A stretch of DNA of 64,000 bases from Taxawa tesnikishii (nom. ined.) (GCA_030247885.1 JAPDRO010000004.1:1116001-1180000); one strand, 5' to 3'; numbered from the stretch's first letter, positions 11,354 to 23,445 are shown. Made by a program: numbers and translations. The notes: generated by a model not told the origin, from the sequence alone.

Positions 11354-13514
11354 CTAAAACACTCCGAAAAGGAGCACCATCACTGATCCCACCAGCATAG
11401 TGGAAGCTTCCTTAACGAATGAAGCAGCCTCGCCCGTGTACACAGCCATCGTCGAGGAAGGAGTAGCTGACACCGGGGTGCCTTCAGGACCATAGGTAGC
11501 CGTCGGGCTTGCGGTAGGGAAGACAGCCGTCGCATTCGAACTAGAATTACTCGCTGGCAGCTGCTCCGTGTACGTCAAGCCACCGCCGCCCTGCAAGCCT
11601 TGCAGGATCCGGGCGGCGTGAACAGCGACGGCGTAGGTGAGTCCCCTGTGCACCAAGTCAGTATTGCCAAGAGATGACGAGGGATTGAACAGAGCTTACA
11701 TGGGATGGGCAGATGGCTGATAGGGAAAGATGGACCCATCGACCACGCGCACGTTCGTGGTGCCGTAGACCAGCATCTGCGCGTCTACCACGCCGCCTGC
11801 CTCCCGCGGAAGCATGGGGTTGCCGCCAGTGAGGTGCTGTGAGGTGCCCATACGTTCATACACCACCTGCTGGTAGTCCTCGAACGACGCGTTGTAGGGC
11901 GGATCGGTGAGTGTGAGGACTTGGGAAAAGGGCGCATGTGTTGCGAGCTGGGTGACGTAGTATTGGGAAGCCTTGGCCAGGAACCAGAGATCCCATTGGA
12001 CTTCTGTGCCATTGATGACGGCGGTGACGGAGTTATAATTCGGGTCGATGGCCGGAGGAGCGAGTGGATCACTGCTGTTGATGTGAACAGAGCCTTGGGA
12101 AAGTGGGACCAACGTATACGGCTGGGCCTGGGTGTTGCTGTATTGCCAAGCGACCTCGATGAGAGGTTGTTCTGTGTACCAGAGATGCTTGAAAACCTGC
12201 AGCTGAGCGTCTGCCAGACCGGGAATAGAGGCTGTAGAGTTGAGCCATTCAGATGCAGCGGTATAGTCTTCCGGTGAGAGAATGGTAGAGGCAGGCTCGA
12301 GTTGGATGAAGTTCTGCGAATACTCTCCGCCCGTAAAGTTGACGGAGAAGTTGAATTGCAGAGGCTCATACATCATCATCAACGGATCACGAAGAGAGGT
12401 GCCGACATTGGGGAGGTTGACGACGGTCTGTATGCCAAGCGGATCAAGGATTGCAGGATCTCCCACACCGCTGAGCTCGAGGATCTGCGGAGATTGAATG
12501 GTTCCAGCACTCAAGACAACGTTGCGGGCCATAACCTGCTGTGGAATGCTGGTACCATTAGCAGTATTCACATATTGCAGGCCGGCTGCAGTGGCGCCTT
12601 GGCTCGAGTTATTAGCCTGCCACAAGATCTTCGTAACGCGCGAATTGACCCGGAGATGCAGGTTGGGCCGCGATTCCACTGCTGTATAGGCCGACCCGGC
12701 GTATGAACGAGTGTAATTCTGGGGACAGATGGCGAGCGGCAGGAACCCAGCGCCGGTCACATTTCCCCGTTCCTGTCCTGAGGTATGCTGTAGCCTGCAG
12801 CCCTCAGCGTAGGCTCAAGGTAGTCGGAAAGAAGACTCAATACACTGCGTTGCAGTGTGGAGCAGATAGGACCATTGCTTCCATGGTTGGCCGCGTCGTA
12901 GGTGAGGACATCCGCCAAATCCGATGGAGGCGCATAGAAAGTCTCAGACTCTCGGAATGCGGTCGACAAAGTCTCCCAATTCCAGCCCGTGAGGTTGAGC
13001 AAGCTCTCCCAGATGTCGAGTTGTACGCGAGAGTCCTCGTTGTGTATCATCCAATTCATGGCAGACCTGGGATGCGTCAATGAGCGACGCATCTCAATGC
13101 CGTCGAAGAAATGTCACTGACGTTCCACCAATGGTCTTACCGCGCGGTACCTGCTGAGACCGGTTCTGGTACAGTCCTGGTTGTAGCAGTGATTGGAAAT
13201 GCCAGTCATATTGTGTGCCAATTATCTCGCCTGAATCGCTCCATCAATACCTCCGGAGAATATGCCTTCCCGCTTCGGAAGAACAGATTGTTCTGGATGG
13301 ACACACCTCTCAGTTCCGGAATGGTAACATTCGGATCCTGTCTGCCATCTCCACCTCCCTCCAGTACAGCGACTGTTATGTTTGGGTTCTCACTGAGGAC
13401 AACTGCTAGAAGCAGACCTGCTGTTCCAGCACCGGCGATGACATAGTCATAAGTGATGTTTTGGGCCGCGGTAAGAGCCACCAGAAGGAGTAGAGGTGTA
13501 GCGAATCGATGCAT
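11354..13514 (-). CDS. Secreted GMC-family FAD oxidoreductase, probably GPI-anchored, one apparent frameshift
   Basis: A signal peptide (MHRFATPLLLLVALTAAQ) precedes the FAD dinucleotide-binding motif VIAGAGTAGLLLAVVLSENP. GMC signatures follow: PRGKTIGGTSAMNW (after two introns), LSAGTIQSPQILELSGVG, a QHLTGGNPML block, and RVVDGSIFPYQPSAHPMG near the C-terminus. The family oxidises alcohols, sugars or similar substrates with O2 or quinones; the substrate is not predictable here. The last exon (from 11645) adds a Ser/Thr-rich stretch and the hydrophobic tail STMLVGSVMVLLFGVF, typical of a GPI signal. One base appears missing at the CCCC run 12765-12768. An in-frame ATG at 13535 is an alternative start, but the signal peptide fits the inner one better. 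Confidence 0.83.
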
Positions 13515-14278
13515 TCTGGCAATAGACGAGAGCACGGCAATCTCATAACGAGAGGTCTAGGTCGAAGGACGGTTTCTTAATATCTTTGTACTGAATATCG
13601 TAAACGTCATGCTGCATTAAGTTATGGGGATCCGGATGGTGAGGAGAGACGCGCAGCACCGGAAGAGTTTAGATTTGTACGACACGGATGCCGCTGTGGA
13701 GGATGTGCCGCGCATGCATAGAGGTCATATAGTCAGTGTCAAAATGAGATGCGATGCGGGCTGTGTACGAGGCTGGAGAGCGGGCAGTCATCAAAAAGCA
13801 TGTAATCTGGACACGTTCTTGATTCCATACGCAAACTGCTTCATCTATATTCAGAGCATCGCATTCGTGCCGCTGGTAGTCGCCTGCACATTGGGCGTCC
13901 AAGAACGAGTGTTCCGGCTTGGCCGGATGTCCCAAGAACTCAACAACCTTGCGGCTTTTGCTCTGACATCCCAGAGTAGCAGCACCTTGCACCGTTGAAA
14001 CATTGTCCGCAACCAGCACGTACTCCGGCTGTGTAAACACTTGTTAGAAGTTGATCTGCGTATACATGTGCGCTGCTCAGGCTGAGCTATAAAGCTGCTG
14101 AGCTATAAAGCTGCTGCGCCACTCTCTTGCGCGGCATCCGGAGGCTCCGCAGCAGCAACCGAAGGACGACTCGAACAACGGTGAGAATCAGGCACGACTT
14201 ATAGTCATGCTTTGTTTGGATGACCGCACATCCCATATTCGTGTATTAGGGTCCTGAGCATCAGCCTGACCGCGCAGT
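13515..14278. other. Divergent intergenic region, GMC / arrestin genes
   Basis: This is the shared promoter region of two divergent genes. It contains an exact 16-bp tandem duplication carrying TATAAA (14081-14112). No gene is supported in it. Confidence 0.4.
14081..14112 (+). promoter_or_regulatory. 16-bp tandem duplication containing TATAAA
   Basis: The unit GCTGAGCTATAAAGCT occurs twice in direct tandem, giving two TATAAA-like boxes about 170-190 bp before the arrestin start codon. A role as duplicated TATA element is inferred from position only. Confidence 0.4.
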
Positions 14279-16147
14279 ATGAACGTGTCGATAGTCCTGG
14301 ATCATCAATCACATACGACCTACACCAATCTGGACGTGATAAGTGGGAAAGTGCATTTACAGAATCCGAGTAGCGCCAGTGTTGCATCGATTGTCGTCAA
14401 ATTGGAAGGAGAGAGTACGTCGGTTTAGACAGAGTCCAGCAGGCGCTCGATGCTCTCACGAAGCCAAGAACTGCACCAGTGCCTTATACTGACCCAAACA
14501 GGCAGGACAAGATTACTGCCGCCCGTGACAGAGGACGAGCCAAGACCTAAACCACAGCTAGAACTACACAAGGTACAACGGACGAATCTCGAGTTCTCCC
14601 AGGCGCGTTCGTCGGTGCTGACAAGTCCCTTGCTAGATACTCTACAAAATTTTGACGGTCTTTCCTCCTGCCGAGGTCACGGAAGCGCGTGGGAAGCAGA
14701 CTTTTACTCTTGCGAAAGGGCAACACGAATATTCCTTCAGCTTCAAGGTTGGTCAATATAACTTCGGGCGGCTCTCGGTAGCTAATCAGTGTCAGCTTCC
14801 TTTCAACAACACCTGCTCAACTGGGAAGAGTAACAGCAATGTGGGCATCAATTTTGCCAATTTGAGTTTGGAGGTCTCAAAGCCTTCGACCAGACATGTG
14901 AAGCAACTACTCCCGCCGACGCTCAGCGGGTTCCCCGGTGAAGCCGAGATCAGATACTTTGTCAAGGTGACTGTCAACAGGCCTACCTTGTTCAAGGAGA
15001 ATCCTCGTAGCGTATGTGGCATCGTTTCTCAACACACCTAACAGCCAATCGAAAGTGGCTGACCGAATGGTATCGAAATGCAACGACTGACTGGCAGAAC
15101 AGTACATTCCTTTCAATTTTCTTCCCATTGAGAGGCCAAGGCCGCCACTGTCCGACGCAGAGGCCTATGCCCGACGAAGATATCAGTTTGCATCCCTACC
15201 GAGCTTGGAAGGGCAGAGACGTAAGTCGAAAATCGGCAGCATGTTCAGTAGCAAGAAGGCACAGGAAGAAGTCCCAGGTCTTCCAGAAGCTCCTTTCTTC
15301 ACCGTTGACGCACGTTTGCCGGAACCGCCAATACTCACTTGCAACGAAGACATACCCCTGCGCATCGTCTTTGCCACACTGAACGAAGAAACAAACGGTC
15401 TTTTCCTGCAGTCTCTACAGGTTGAACTCGTAGGGTATACCCATGTCCGGGCCCACGAAGTATACCGGCAGGAGAGCAGCCCCTGGATCCTTATGAGCAA
15501 GAGCAACATGGCGGATCGGATTATCTTCCCAGCTGGTGGCACGGAATGTGTGCTTGACGACAGGCACTGGCGAGGACAGCTGCTACCAAACAATGTAGCT
15601 CCTTCTTTCGTAACCTGCAACATCACTCGCAAATACGAGCTCGTTGCGCGCTTGGGCATCAGATACCAACCCCAAACGCAAGGCTCACAGGTACGCCGCC
15701 ATTCATCTACTAATAATTGTTCTTGACTTGCTAACGATGCAGCAGCTACAATACACCTCAATGGAGCTCCGCTTGCCTGTTGAAGTCTACTCCGGCATCC
15801 GTCCACCGCCCCAGCTGCTCGAGGCAATAGGACACAAGGTGCCGCCTCAACATCATACACCCACTGCTGGGAGCCCCGCCGGAAAATTTGATGCTGCAGG
15901 TTCAGTCCCACCGCGCAAGCCGACAAGAACGCCCACGTCGCCAGCAATGCCTCCAAGGTCACCAGCGACACAAGGTGACGACTCGTCCACTGCAGCGCCT
16001 GCCTACAGCGAAGCTCCGCCGAGCTATGAGGATGCAATCGCGATGGACCTTCCGCCTGTGGACGGCCCAAGAAGAGATTATGTGCCGCCGACCCCGGCGG
16101 CGGATGACGACCCATTAATGAGGGACGAGAAGCGAGGATGGCATTAG
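14279..16147 (+). CDS. Arrestin-like (ART family) ubiquitin-ligase adaptor
   Basis: This family bridges plasma-membrane transporters to Rsp5/Nedd4-type ligases for endocytosis. Six exons: 14279-14414, 14502-14572, 14637-14747, 14796-15011, 15103-15690 and 15743-16147, total 1527 nt = 508 residues with no frame break. The arrestin N-fold is seen in TYTNLDVISGKV, SIVVKLEGESRTRL, EYSFSFKLPFNN and TLSGFPGEAEIRYFVKVTV; the C-fold follows ENIPLRI-like and YELVARLGIRY blocks. The disordered tail carries APPSYEDA, a PPxY motif that binds WW domains, which supports the adaptor role. The start ATG sits just before a short leader into the first beta strand; no upstream in-frame Met is needed. Confidence 0.88.
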
Positions 16148-17011
16148 ACTTGTATTTTTCTTTGTATTGATATCCCGGTTGCATGCGCAGGACCTGATAG
16201 TCGAATCTCGCAAGGCGAACATCTTCTCTGCTGTAATTCGGGTTTCGATATACATTGGGCTTTTAGTAGTATCGCTGCCTTCACCAGACATGAGCAGTAA
16301 AGCAGATCTTGGTCATGCCGGCATGGCTTGACGGGTGTGTCTGGCATTGCCCAGAAAGTACGCTTGGCTACGCGTAAGTTTTTGCGTGGCTATGGACACT
16401 CTCCCTGCAGTCAGCAGTCTTACGGCCATGTTGATGGTATAGGAAGCAACGAGATTTCAAGGAGCTGCGGCTGAGCAACAGCCATTCTGAGTCTCCCGTT
16501 GCTCCGATTGGCTTGCTCGTAAGTGTCAGACCGAAATAGGTTAGACTTGCGATATCATCCATAATCGGATAACGACAGCACGGTGGTATTCCGACATGCG
16601 CGTAAATCCTTTCAGACCACGAAACACGCTCAGACTACTACCGTTTGCCTGTGCCGTGCGCATTGCGGCTTCGCAGCCAACAAGCGGTGTTTTTCATTGG
16701 TCTGCTCGTACACGCTTGCATTTCTTTACAAGGTTGCACTGCAACAAGTCCCTTTTCAATCTCCACAACACGACTGACTGACGACAACCTGAGGCTGAGT
16801 TCTCATGTTCCGATGGACGATAGCAGCGGTGGATCCGCAAGGGCGTGGTCGACCCGGGCTAGAATCTGAGTACGGAGCGAGCTGGTATATGAACCACGTC
16901 TTTGCCCTCTGAATGAAAGAACGTAAACCAGCCCCAATCTTCACTAAACCACCACCTTCACCACCACAACAACAAAACACAACAAACCAACGAGAAAACC
17001 GTTTGTTCAAG
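16148..17011. other. Intergenic
   Basis: This is the 3' flank of the arrestin gene and the promoter of the RTA1 gene; the 5' UTR just before 17012 is A/C-rich with CCACCA repeats. I see nothing else. Confidence 0.4.
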
Positions 17012-18102
17012 ATGTCTAACAGCTCCAACTCTACCGATTACTGCACTCTTGCAACCTGTCCGCTCAGCGAAGCAAACATCCACTATCTTCCCACCGTACC
17101 CGGGAACGCCATCTATCTATCCCTGTTCGCTATCATTCTCGTTGGCCAAATCGTCCAAGGAATCCGATTCCGAACCTGGAGCTTCCTGGGCGGTATGTTC
17201 GGGGGCCTTGTCCTCGAGATTCTCGGCTATGTGGCTCGTATCCTAATCCACAACGAGCCCTTCAACTTCAACTGGTTCCTGATGTAAGTTCCTCCCCATC
17301 GCCACCTGGGGTCAGTGGGCACGCCGGGCTAATAGCAACGCACTCTTCCAGGTACCTCATCCCTCTCACCATCGGCCCAGCCTTCCTCTCCGCGTCCATC
17401 TACTTCTGCCTGGGCCGTCTGATCAACGTGCACGGCGCGCGCATCTCGCGTCTCCGACCCCGAACCTACAAGGTCATCTTCATCAGCAGCGACCTCATCG
17501 CACTGGTCCTGCAAGCCATCGGCGGCGCCCTCGCTGCCACGGCCGACGAGGGCGATACCAAGCAGAACGACCTGGGCGTCAACCTCATGATCGCCGGCCT
17601 GGCATTCCAGGTTTCTCGCTCGCGCTGTTCATGGCGCTGTGGGCTGAGTTTGCGTGGCGCGCGGTCAAAGCCAAGGGCCAGCTGCTGCTGTCTACCAGGG
17701 CGTTGAGGGAGAGTCGAAGGTTCAGGGCCTTGCAGTGGGGTGAGTTTTTTCTCTGTGCTGCACACTCTTTGCAAAGGATGGTGCTGACCGGGGTTTGTAC
17801 GTGCAGCTCTGACCGTTGCGACGATCTGCATCTTCATCCGTTCGGTTTTCCGTGTTGCGGAGCTCTCGGACGGGTTTGATGGCGAGATTGCTAATAACGA
17901 GCCGCTGTTCATGGTCTTCGAAGGTCCTATGATCATCATTGCCACGGCCCTGCTGACCGTTTTCCACCCCGGCCGCGTGTTGGGCTCGCTGTGGCGTGCC
18001 AAGGGTTCTGAGTTGCAGGAATCTGCGAGTGATGAGTTCCCGATGACGAATGCTCGGCAGTCTGAGTTCAAGATTCCGGCGGTGGAGGGCAGACAAGCTT
18101 GA
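17012..18102 (+). CDS. RTA1-like seven-transmembrane protein, one apparent frameshift
   Basis: The RTA1 family is fungal-specific and is tied to lipid translocation, sphingoid-base export and resistance to toxic compounds such as aminocholesterol. Exons are 17012-17283, 17352-17739 and 17807-18102. Family blocks include YLSLFAIILVGQIVQG, GLVLEILGYVARIL, YLIPLTIGPAFLSASIYFCLGR, SSDLIALVLQAIGGALAA and the late FRVAELSDGFDGEIANNE with FMVFEGPMIIIATALLTVFHPG. About seven hydrophobic segments are visible. The exons total 956 nt, one short of a multiple of three, and the break lies at the TTT run 17612-17614 inside FQV-SLALFMALWAEF. It converges with the C6 regulator only 127 bp away. Confidence 0.87.
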
Positions 18103-18229
18103 GGGTTTGCGAAATATGTACCGATAGTTGATCAGCTTGACGGGTCTAGTCTACTGTTTCATGAGCTTTTTTCAACTTATGGAGCTCATTGATAGCGAGC
18201 TCCCACTTTTCGAACTTTGTGATGGCGCA

Positions 18230-19907
18230 CTATCCAGCCAGCAGGATCTGTGTTCCTGCTCCTCGAGTTCCCACCATATCATCTGTGAAATCGTGACAAG
18301 TAGGGACACGCTCGTGCCACTCTTCTCCCGTACCGCCAAGTGAGCTCGGCTTACTTCTCAGCGTAAGATTATGTTCAAACCCATCGCCGCTGAAATTGAT
18401 CCTGGCGCACCATATCTTCGGTGTTGCCGGCGGAGCGATAGAGGAAAGGTCGACTCCTCGCTCCTCCATTTCGACCAACCTCTCAGCCGCCTTGGCACAC
18501 GATATGGCATCCCAGCTACCCTCCTGGCGCGGGCCGCAATACAAAAGCGCGATGGCCCGGCGGCGCAATGTGGGATCTCTGCATTTAAAAGCGGTGAAGA
18601 AGAGCGGTGCGATGATGCCCATCTCGAACGAGAACCTTAGTGGTTGAGCCCCGATATCGGAGCCTTGCGCTAAGCGGACAAAGGATTCGGCCAGATGAAC
18701 GATGCTCTCGAAATCATCGAGGCAGTCTTCCGGTGAGAGGTCGTGCGGAATCAGGTTCGTACGTAGCCAGTAGCGGACAATGCTTTTCTGAATCTGCAAT
18801 ACGATTATGCCCCGCCGGTCGTCCAATGGCAAGTCCTGTCTTGTCTCGAGAAACCGTTCGAATGCGGTACTCCAGAGCTCCGATTTGGTCTCGAGCAGGC
18901 GCTGCTCTTTGATACGCCGATCCTCAAACACATCGCTGTAGTCTGATTCCATAACGCTGTTGCGGAACCGAAGTGTTTCTACTAGCAAGGAGACCATGGC
19001 TGACCTTGCAGCATCGACCGTCTCGAAAGACTGATACCTGGAACAAAAGGTCATTGTCCTCCAGGTCAGCATGGATCGCCGTGCGGGTCGGGAATCGCTG
19101 CTGAAGATGACTAGCAGCAACCGCAACCGTGTGTAAATTGGCACAAGACTATCTTGGACGGTAAATGGAACCGGGGTGATCAAAGGGTATCTGTTAGTTG
19201 TGAGGAAATCAAAACCAGCGGTGGCGTATTCGCCTTCGAGAAGCTTTAGGCCGCTGCGGATATGTAGGTTTGCGGCAGGTATGTCCTTTCTGAGAAACTC
19301 AACGCAGGTGAACAGGAGACACAGGACCAAAGTGATCCAAGACGGTCGGGATCCCTCGGATATAGTCTTGACAAGAGAACTGATCGCTTTGTTGTAGTAC
19401 TGCAAGGCATCTGGTGAACTCATTGGGCCTCCTTCCGCACGGCAGCCGGATGCGGGACGCGCCTCGAATTGCTCGTGGAAGGAGCTGACAGCCATAGTAG
19501 CATAACGGATGGCCGGCTCTGTAAGTACAAGCTGCGGCAGCAATCGAGTCCAAAATTCAGCCTTCACGAAACCAGAGAAAGCCTGGACGGTGCGGTATTG
19601 ATAATGCTCCAGGAGCCGATTCTCGGCACGTGTGCCTGGTGGTTTGATCGTACTGAGTGTCGCCGCTTGTTTGACTAGTACGCCTGGCGAGAGTGGTCCT
19701 TCTCTCTTCTGGACTCTCTGATAACCATCGCATTTGCGGCCAGTGGTTGCGCATCGTTGACAATGAGGCCGACCCTCGTCACATTTGACTCTGCGTATCC
19801 TGTTCTCATCAGCTTTCTGCCTGGATTAGTATAGGGAAGCGGCCTTACTTGCATGTGATACATCCTGTCTTGACTTTGCTCCCTCCGATCCTGGTGTGCT
19901 TAGGCAT
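18230..19907 (-). CDS. Zn2Cys6 fungal transcription factor
   Basis: Exon 1 (19849-19907) starts MPKHTRIGGSKVKTGC and a 49-nt intron (19800-19848) leads to exon 2 (18230-19799); the total is 542 residues with an intact frame. The binuclear cluster is complete: Cys16, 19, 26, 33, 36 and 43 with the classic KIRRVKCDEGRP spacer. The acceptor GAACAG restores the exact C-x2-C-x6-C spacing, which decides the splice choice. The remainder (RLLPQLVLTEPAIRYATMAVSSFHEQFE and following) is the fungal regulator middle-homology type, nuclear by family. Neighbours are RTA1 (convergent) and a GST (same strand, upstream), so a regulatory link is possible but unproven. Confidence 0.88.
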
Positions 19908-20236
19908 TAGGGCTGGACGACTGCTTGAACAGCCAAACGGTTGCAGAAGTATCAGCACCACAATGCGTTTTCTCTTTTTCTTCTTTTGTTTTTCCTCTTC
20001 TTCTCTTTCTAGCGCCAACGATCAGACTTATCATGCAAGAATTAGAAGGAGTTATAACGATGCATTTTGTGCCGTGACAAAGAACGGTTAGAAAGCGTGA
20101 GCAGTTTAAGGTGTCGTCAGCACGCCAAGAAACGGGACGGTCTGAGCCACATTGTATTATGCAAAAAGGATCAACAAGCAATCCTAATGCATCAGCAGTC
20201 TAACTCGCAGGTGTTTCACACCGAATGACGATGCCT
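19908..20236. other. Intergenic, 329 bp
   Basis: This holds the promoter of the C6 regulator and the 3' end of the GST gene. A T-rich pyrimidine tract at about 19968-20010 is the only notable feature. Confidence 0.4.
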
Positions 20237-21231
20237 TCACGGTACTCCCCTGCCTTTACGAGTAGCCTTGGCCAACTCACTTTGCGCGGTGTTATCCGCG
20301 TACCGCTGATAGATTGGCAAGTAGTACTCCTTCTCGCTGGTCGTCTCCATGACGCTAGGCCTTTCCTCAATGGCCTTGAGCCACTTACGCCAGCGCGACC
20401 AGACGGCCTCATCGCCACCGCCTTTACCCTCTTCGGGAACCCCGAGGCCATTCTTGTAGTGATCAAAAACCCAGAGGCGGATCTATGTTCAGTTAGTTGA
20501 CACCCAAACATGCCGTTTAGGAACGATGCATACCGCCCAGGGAGCCACGACGAGATCGATCAGTGAAGGCTCCTTGCCAAGAAAATAAGGACCCTTAGGA
20601 TCCATCTCCTTGGTGAACTCTTTCAGATGACCAAGGAACTCCTGTCGCGTATCATCCAAGCCCTTGGTGTCGTCCATCGGTTGGAACTGCAAGAAACGGT
20701 GGAAGGCAGGTATGATTCTGGACGTGCAGTAGTCGGTCCATATCCGCGTCCTCGCTCTATCATATGGGTCATGCGGAAGTAGACGCGGTCCGTGGTCCGG
20801 ATACGCGTCTTCAAGGAATTCGCATATGACAGTGCTCTCGTACAGAGGCTTGTTGTCGTATTCCAGAGTAGGGACAAGGCCTCGCGGATTGAGCTTCAGG
20901 AGAGATTCCGGCTTGTGGTATGGATTGACTTCAATGTATTCTATTGTATCTCAGCAAAGCTCGGCGGAGATGAATGCACCACACTGACGGTATGGAATAT
21001 TCTTCTCCTGCAAGACTGTCCAAGCGCGGCCAACAAACGGGCAGCTGGTCCAATATTAACGCTGCATGGCACGATCAAGTCTGCACAGGCAAACTCACAA
21101 CCACCCCGCATAGAGCTTCAGCGGCTGCTCCGCTGAGTGCTCGTCCACGGTCTTTTGGCCAGTCCCGTTGCCACAGGATGGAGGTTCGCATCCGGGTGAG
21201 ATTTGTTCGCTGGACTCTTGTTTGCCGCCAT
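20237..21231 (-). CDS. Glutathione S-transferase, one apparent frameshift
   Basis: The thioredoxin-like N-terminal domain shows PLKLYAGW then CPFVGRAWTVLQEKNIPY, followed by YIEVNPYHKPESLLKLNPRGLVPTLEYDN and LYESTVICEFLEDAYPD, the glutathione-binding face of omega/SspA-like GSTs with a CPF active-site motif. The alpha-helical C-domain follows (GPYFLGKEPSLIDLVVAPWAV, then IRLWVFDHYKNGLGVPEEGK). Introns lie after GW, after IPY and after PWAV; the second and third have strong AG acceptors. The start MAANKSPANKSH precedes HPVATGLAK, the usual leader of this group, but one base is missing at the TTTT run 21153-21156 between the leader and TVDEHSAEQP. Confidence 0.85.
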
Positions 21232-21602
21232 TGCTCTTGTTATGGTCTTGTTGAATATCACTCGTCTGAACATGAGCGCTGGGTGGATGAGTTGTCCGGG
21301 TTGAGGATGACGTATGAGAACTGCGGGGCTTTGCGAGGTCGACAACTTCCGGCAAAGACAGGTATTGCGTGATATCGAAAGTGCAAGCGACGCAGTAAAC
21401 GTGCAGATTCTCAGTATTGCCACAAAAATGAACAGGACTGGGTGTTCAGCGACCAAGTCAAGTCTAAGTCGTCCTTTGAAAGGGAATCTTCACATGAACA
21501 GTGATTTCAGAACCCGCAGTTGAAGTTTCGATCGTAAAGAAGATTCCAATCGATGTCGCCTCGGACGAGATGAGAATACACTGCCGGTGAAACCTTTGAT
21601 GA
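21232..21602. other. Intergenic, 371 bp
   Basis: This is the upstream region of the GST gene and the downstream flank of the SPX-RING gene. No feature is supported. Confidence 0.4.
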
Positions 21603-23030
21603 TCACATGACGGAGCAGACTCCTTTTCTGTAGAAGTCTTCACCGTACCTGTCAACACCAGCAGCGCGCTCGTTTGCCTTCTGCCTTGCCTTGACTTCTT
21701 TCGGAAAGTATTTCATGAGGTAAGCGGCGGTCTTTGGATCAATGTGACCTGAAACCCGTCAACATCTGGTCTTATGCAAACTAAGCGAAAACTGAGGCAC
21801 GCGAAACCTACCTTGATCCGCCAACATCACCGTGGGCTGCCTACACATCGGGCATTTATCTTTATCTTCACGTTGCAGCTGAATGATGCATCGAATGCAG
21901 TAGACACTGTTGCAGCACCCGAGCCTGATCGGCCTCCAGGCCAAGCCGTAACAGATCGGGCATATCCAATCGTCCATCTGGGGCACCACCGATACGACCT
22001 TGGAGGATATCTCCTGGCACATGTCCGTAGCTACAGATTTGGCGAAGGGTCCGCTGAGAGCTGTGTCTTGGTAGACCCCTGCGGCGCCCAGCGCAGTACG
22101 CTTGTCAAACTTCTTCAGGATCTTCCGCATGGCTTCGGCATTTATTTCTTGGAACCTCATGGCCTGCAGGATGTCGAGATTGATGGCAACGAAGGTGTCA
22201 AACGCGGTTTTGCTGTCCGGACTCTTGAATCTCTTTACCATGCCGTTCTTGACGAGCGTATCTGAGAATTGCTCCAGATGCGATTTAGCCTCCGAGAAGC
22301 TCCGCGATCCATGATCCTGCTCGTGTGATGAGAAAAAGACGGTTGACTCCATGTACAGGGCGAAGATATCTCGCCATGCTTCTACGTCGGCCTTAGACTT
22401 GTATTTGCCTGTCACACTCTGACTAGGCTCCGTGAGTGCCTCAATGGCATGGCCAAGTTGAATGATAAGAGCCTCTAATCGGCGCTTCTCAGCTAATTGC
22501 AGCGCTTCCAATTCGGCTAGCTTGGGGTCGAGGGCATCAAAGAAAGAAGTCGCGGTGCTGAGAGGGACACGAAGCCAACGGACCCGCGTCTCAGAGGGAG
22601 CGTCTTGAGTTGAGAGAAGTACAACATCCTCCACTGCTTCTGCTGTAAAGCTCTCTCCTGTGCTAGCCGTACCGGTGCTCCCTCGTCGCAAGGATATGTC
22701 CTCGGGTATCGAGAGCTTTTGCCTATCCACGTCCTTAAGAAAGGCCTTTGTTTCATCCGTCAGCCCCGCATCGAGGAACTGGCCATTCTCATCATCCAGG
22801 GCGATCCAAAGCTCCGGTACAAATCCAGTGGCGTGTTCTGGATCCCTGATGCGAAACGTCTTTTTGGATAGATTCTGCAGAGTAGCAGCATCGAGGCCGT
22901 AACCGGAAAGCTCCTTTTGCACCTTCTTAATACTCTTCTTCAGCTGCCGATATGAGATGGCGGATGAAACCCATGCTGCAGGGAAGCCTTCGCTGGCCAA
23001 AGCCTGATTGTATTCGTGACCGTACTTCAT
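21603..23030 (-). CDS. SPX-RING E3 ubiquitin ligase
   Basis: Two exons (21812-23030 and 21603-21748) give 454 residues with no frame break. The N-terminus MKYGHEYNQALASEGFPAAWVSSAISYRQLKKSIKKVQKEL and the late FVAINLDILQAMRFQEINAEAMRKILKKFDKR form an SPX domain, which senses inositol pyrophosphates as a phosphate signal. A C3HC4-type RING follows (CPICYGLAWRPIRLGC through CPMCRQP). SPX-RING proteins such as plant NLA and fission yeast Pqr1 ubiquitinate phosphate transporters, so a role in phosphate homeostasis is inferred. The last exon (HIDPKTAAYLMKYFPKEVKARQK) is a short basic tail. It is divergent from JJJ1 over a 415-bp promoter region. Confidence 0.9.
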
Positions 23031-23445
23031 ACTGGCGGCTCAGTATAAGCAGTATGATATTATCGCAATATACGGATCTTTCGACGCCAACTTATGGTTG
23101 TCAGTCGCTTGAGCGCACACCTGGGGGTTGCTACCGTAAGAATCGCAGGCATAGCATATCGACGGGTTCATGCGCAAAAGGAGAAAGACGACAAGACGAC
23201 AACAAACAAACTCAGATGGCACATGCGCATGACAGCCTCCCCGATCGGTTGACCGTTCGCGGGTGTGGCGATTGGAAGCCAAGGCGGTGCGGCGTCCAGA
23301 ACTTGCCCCGTCCCGTCGGCGACTTCCAAAATCGTTTTTATTTTACCCCACGTCCACGCCAGGTAACAATGACCACCACAACGAACAATTCGCGCAGACG
23401 GTTGCGCCAGCACGACTGTAACGAACCGCACGAACCCGGGTGAAG
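23031..23445. promoter_or_regulatory. Divergent promoter region, SPX-RING / JJJ1
   Basis: This 415-bp stretch separates two divergent start codons and must hold both promoters. I see no obvious TATA box on either side. Confidence 0.4.

Noticed and set aside
15183-16184. 333-codon open frame on the minus strand
   Set aside because: It is antisense to the arrestin gene and its composition is the mirror of the conserved coding strand.
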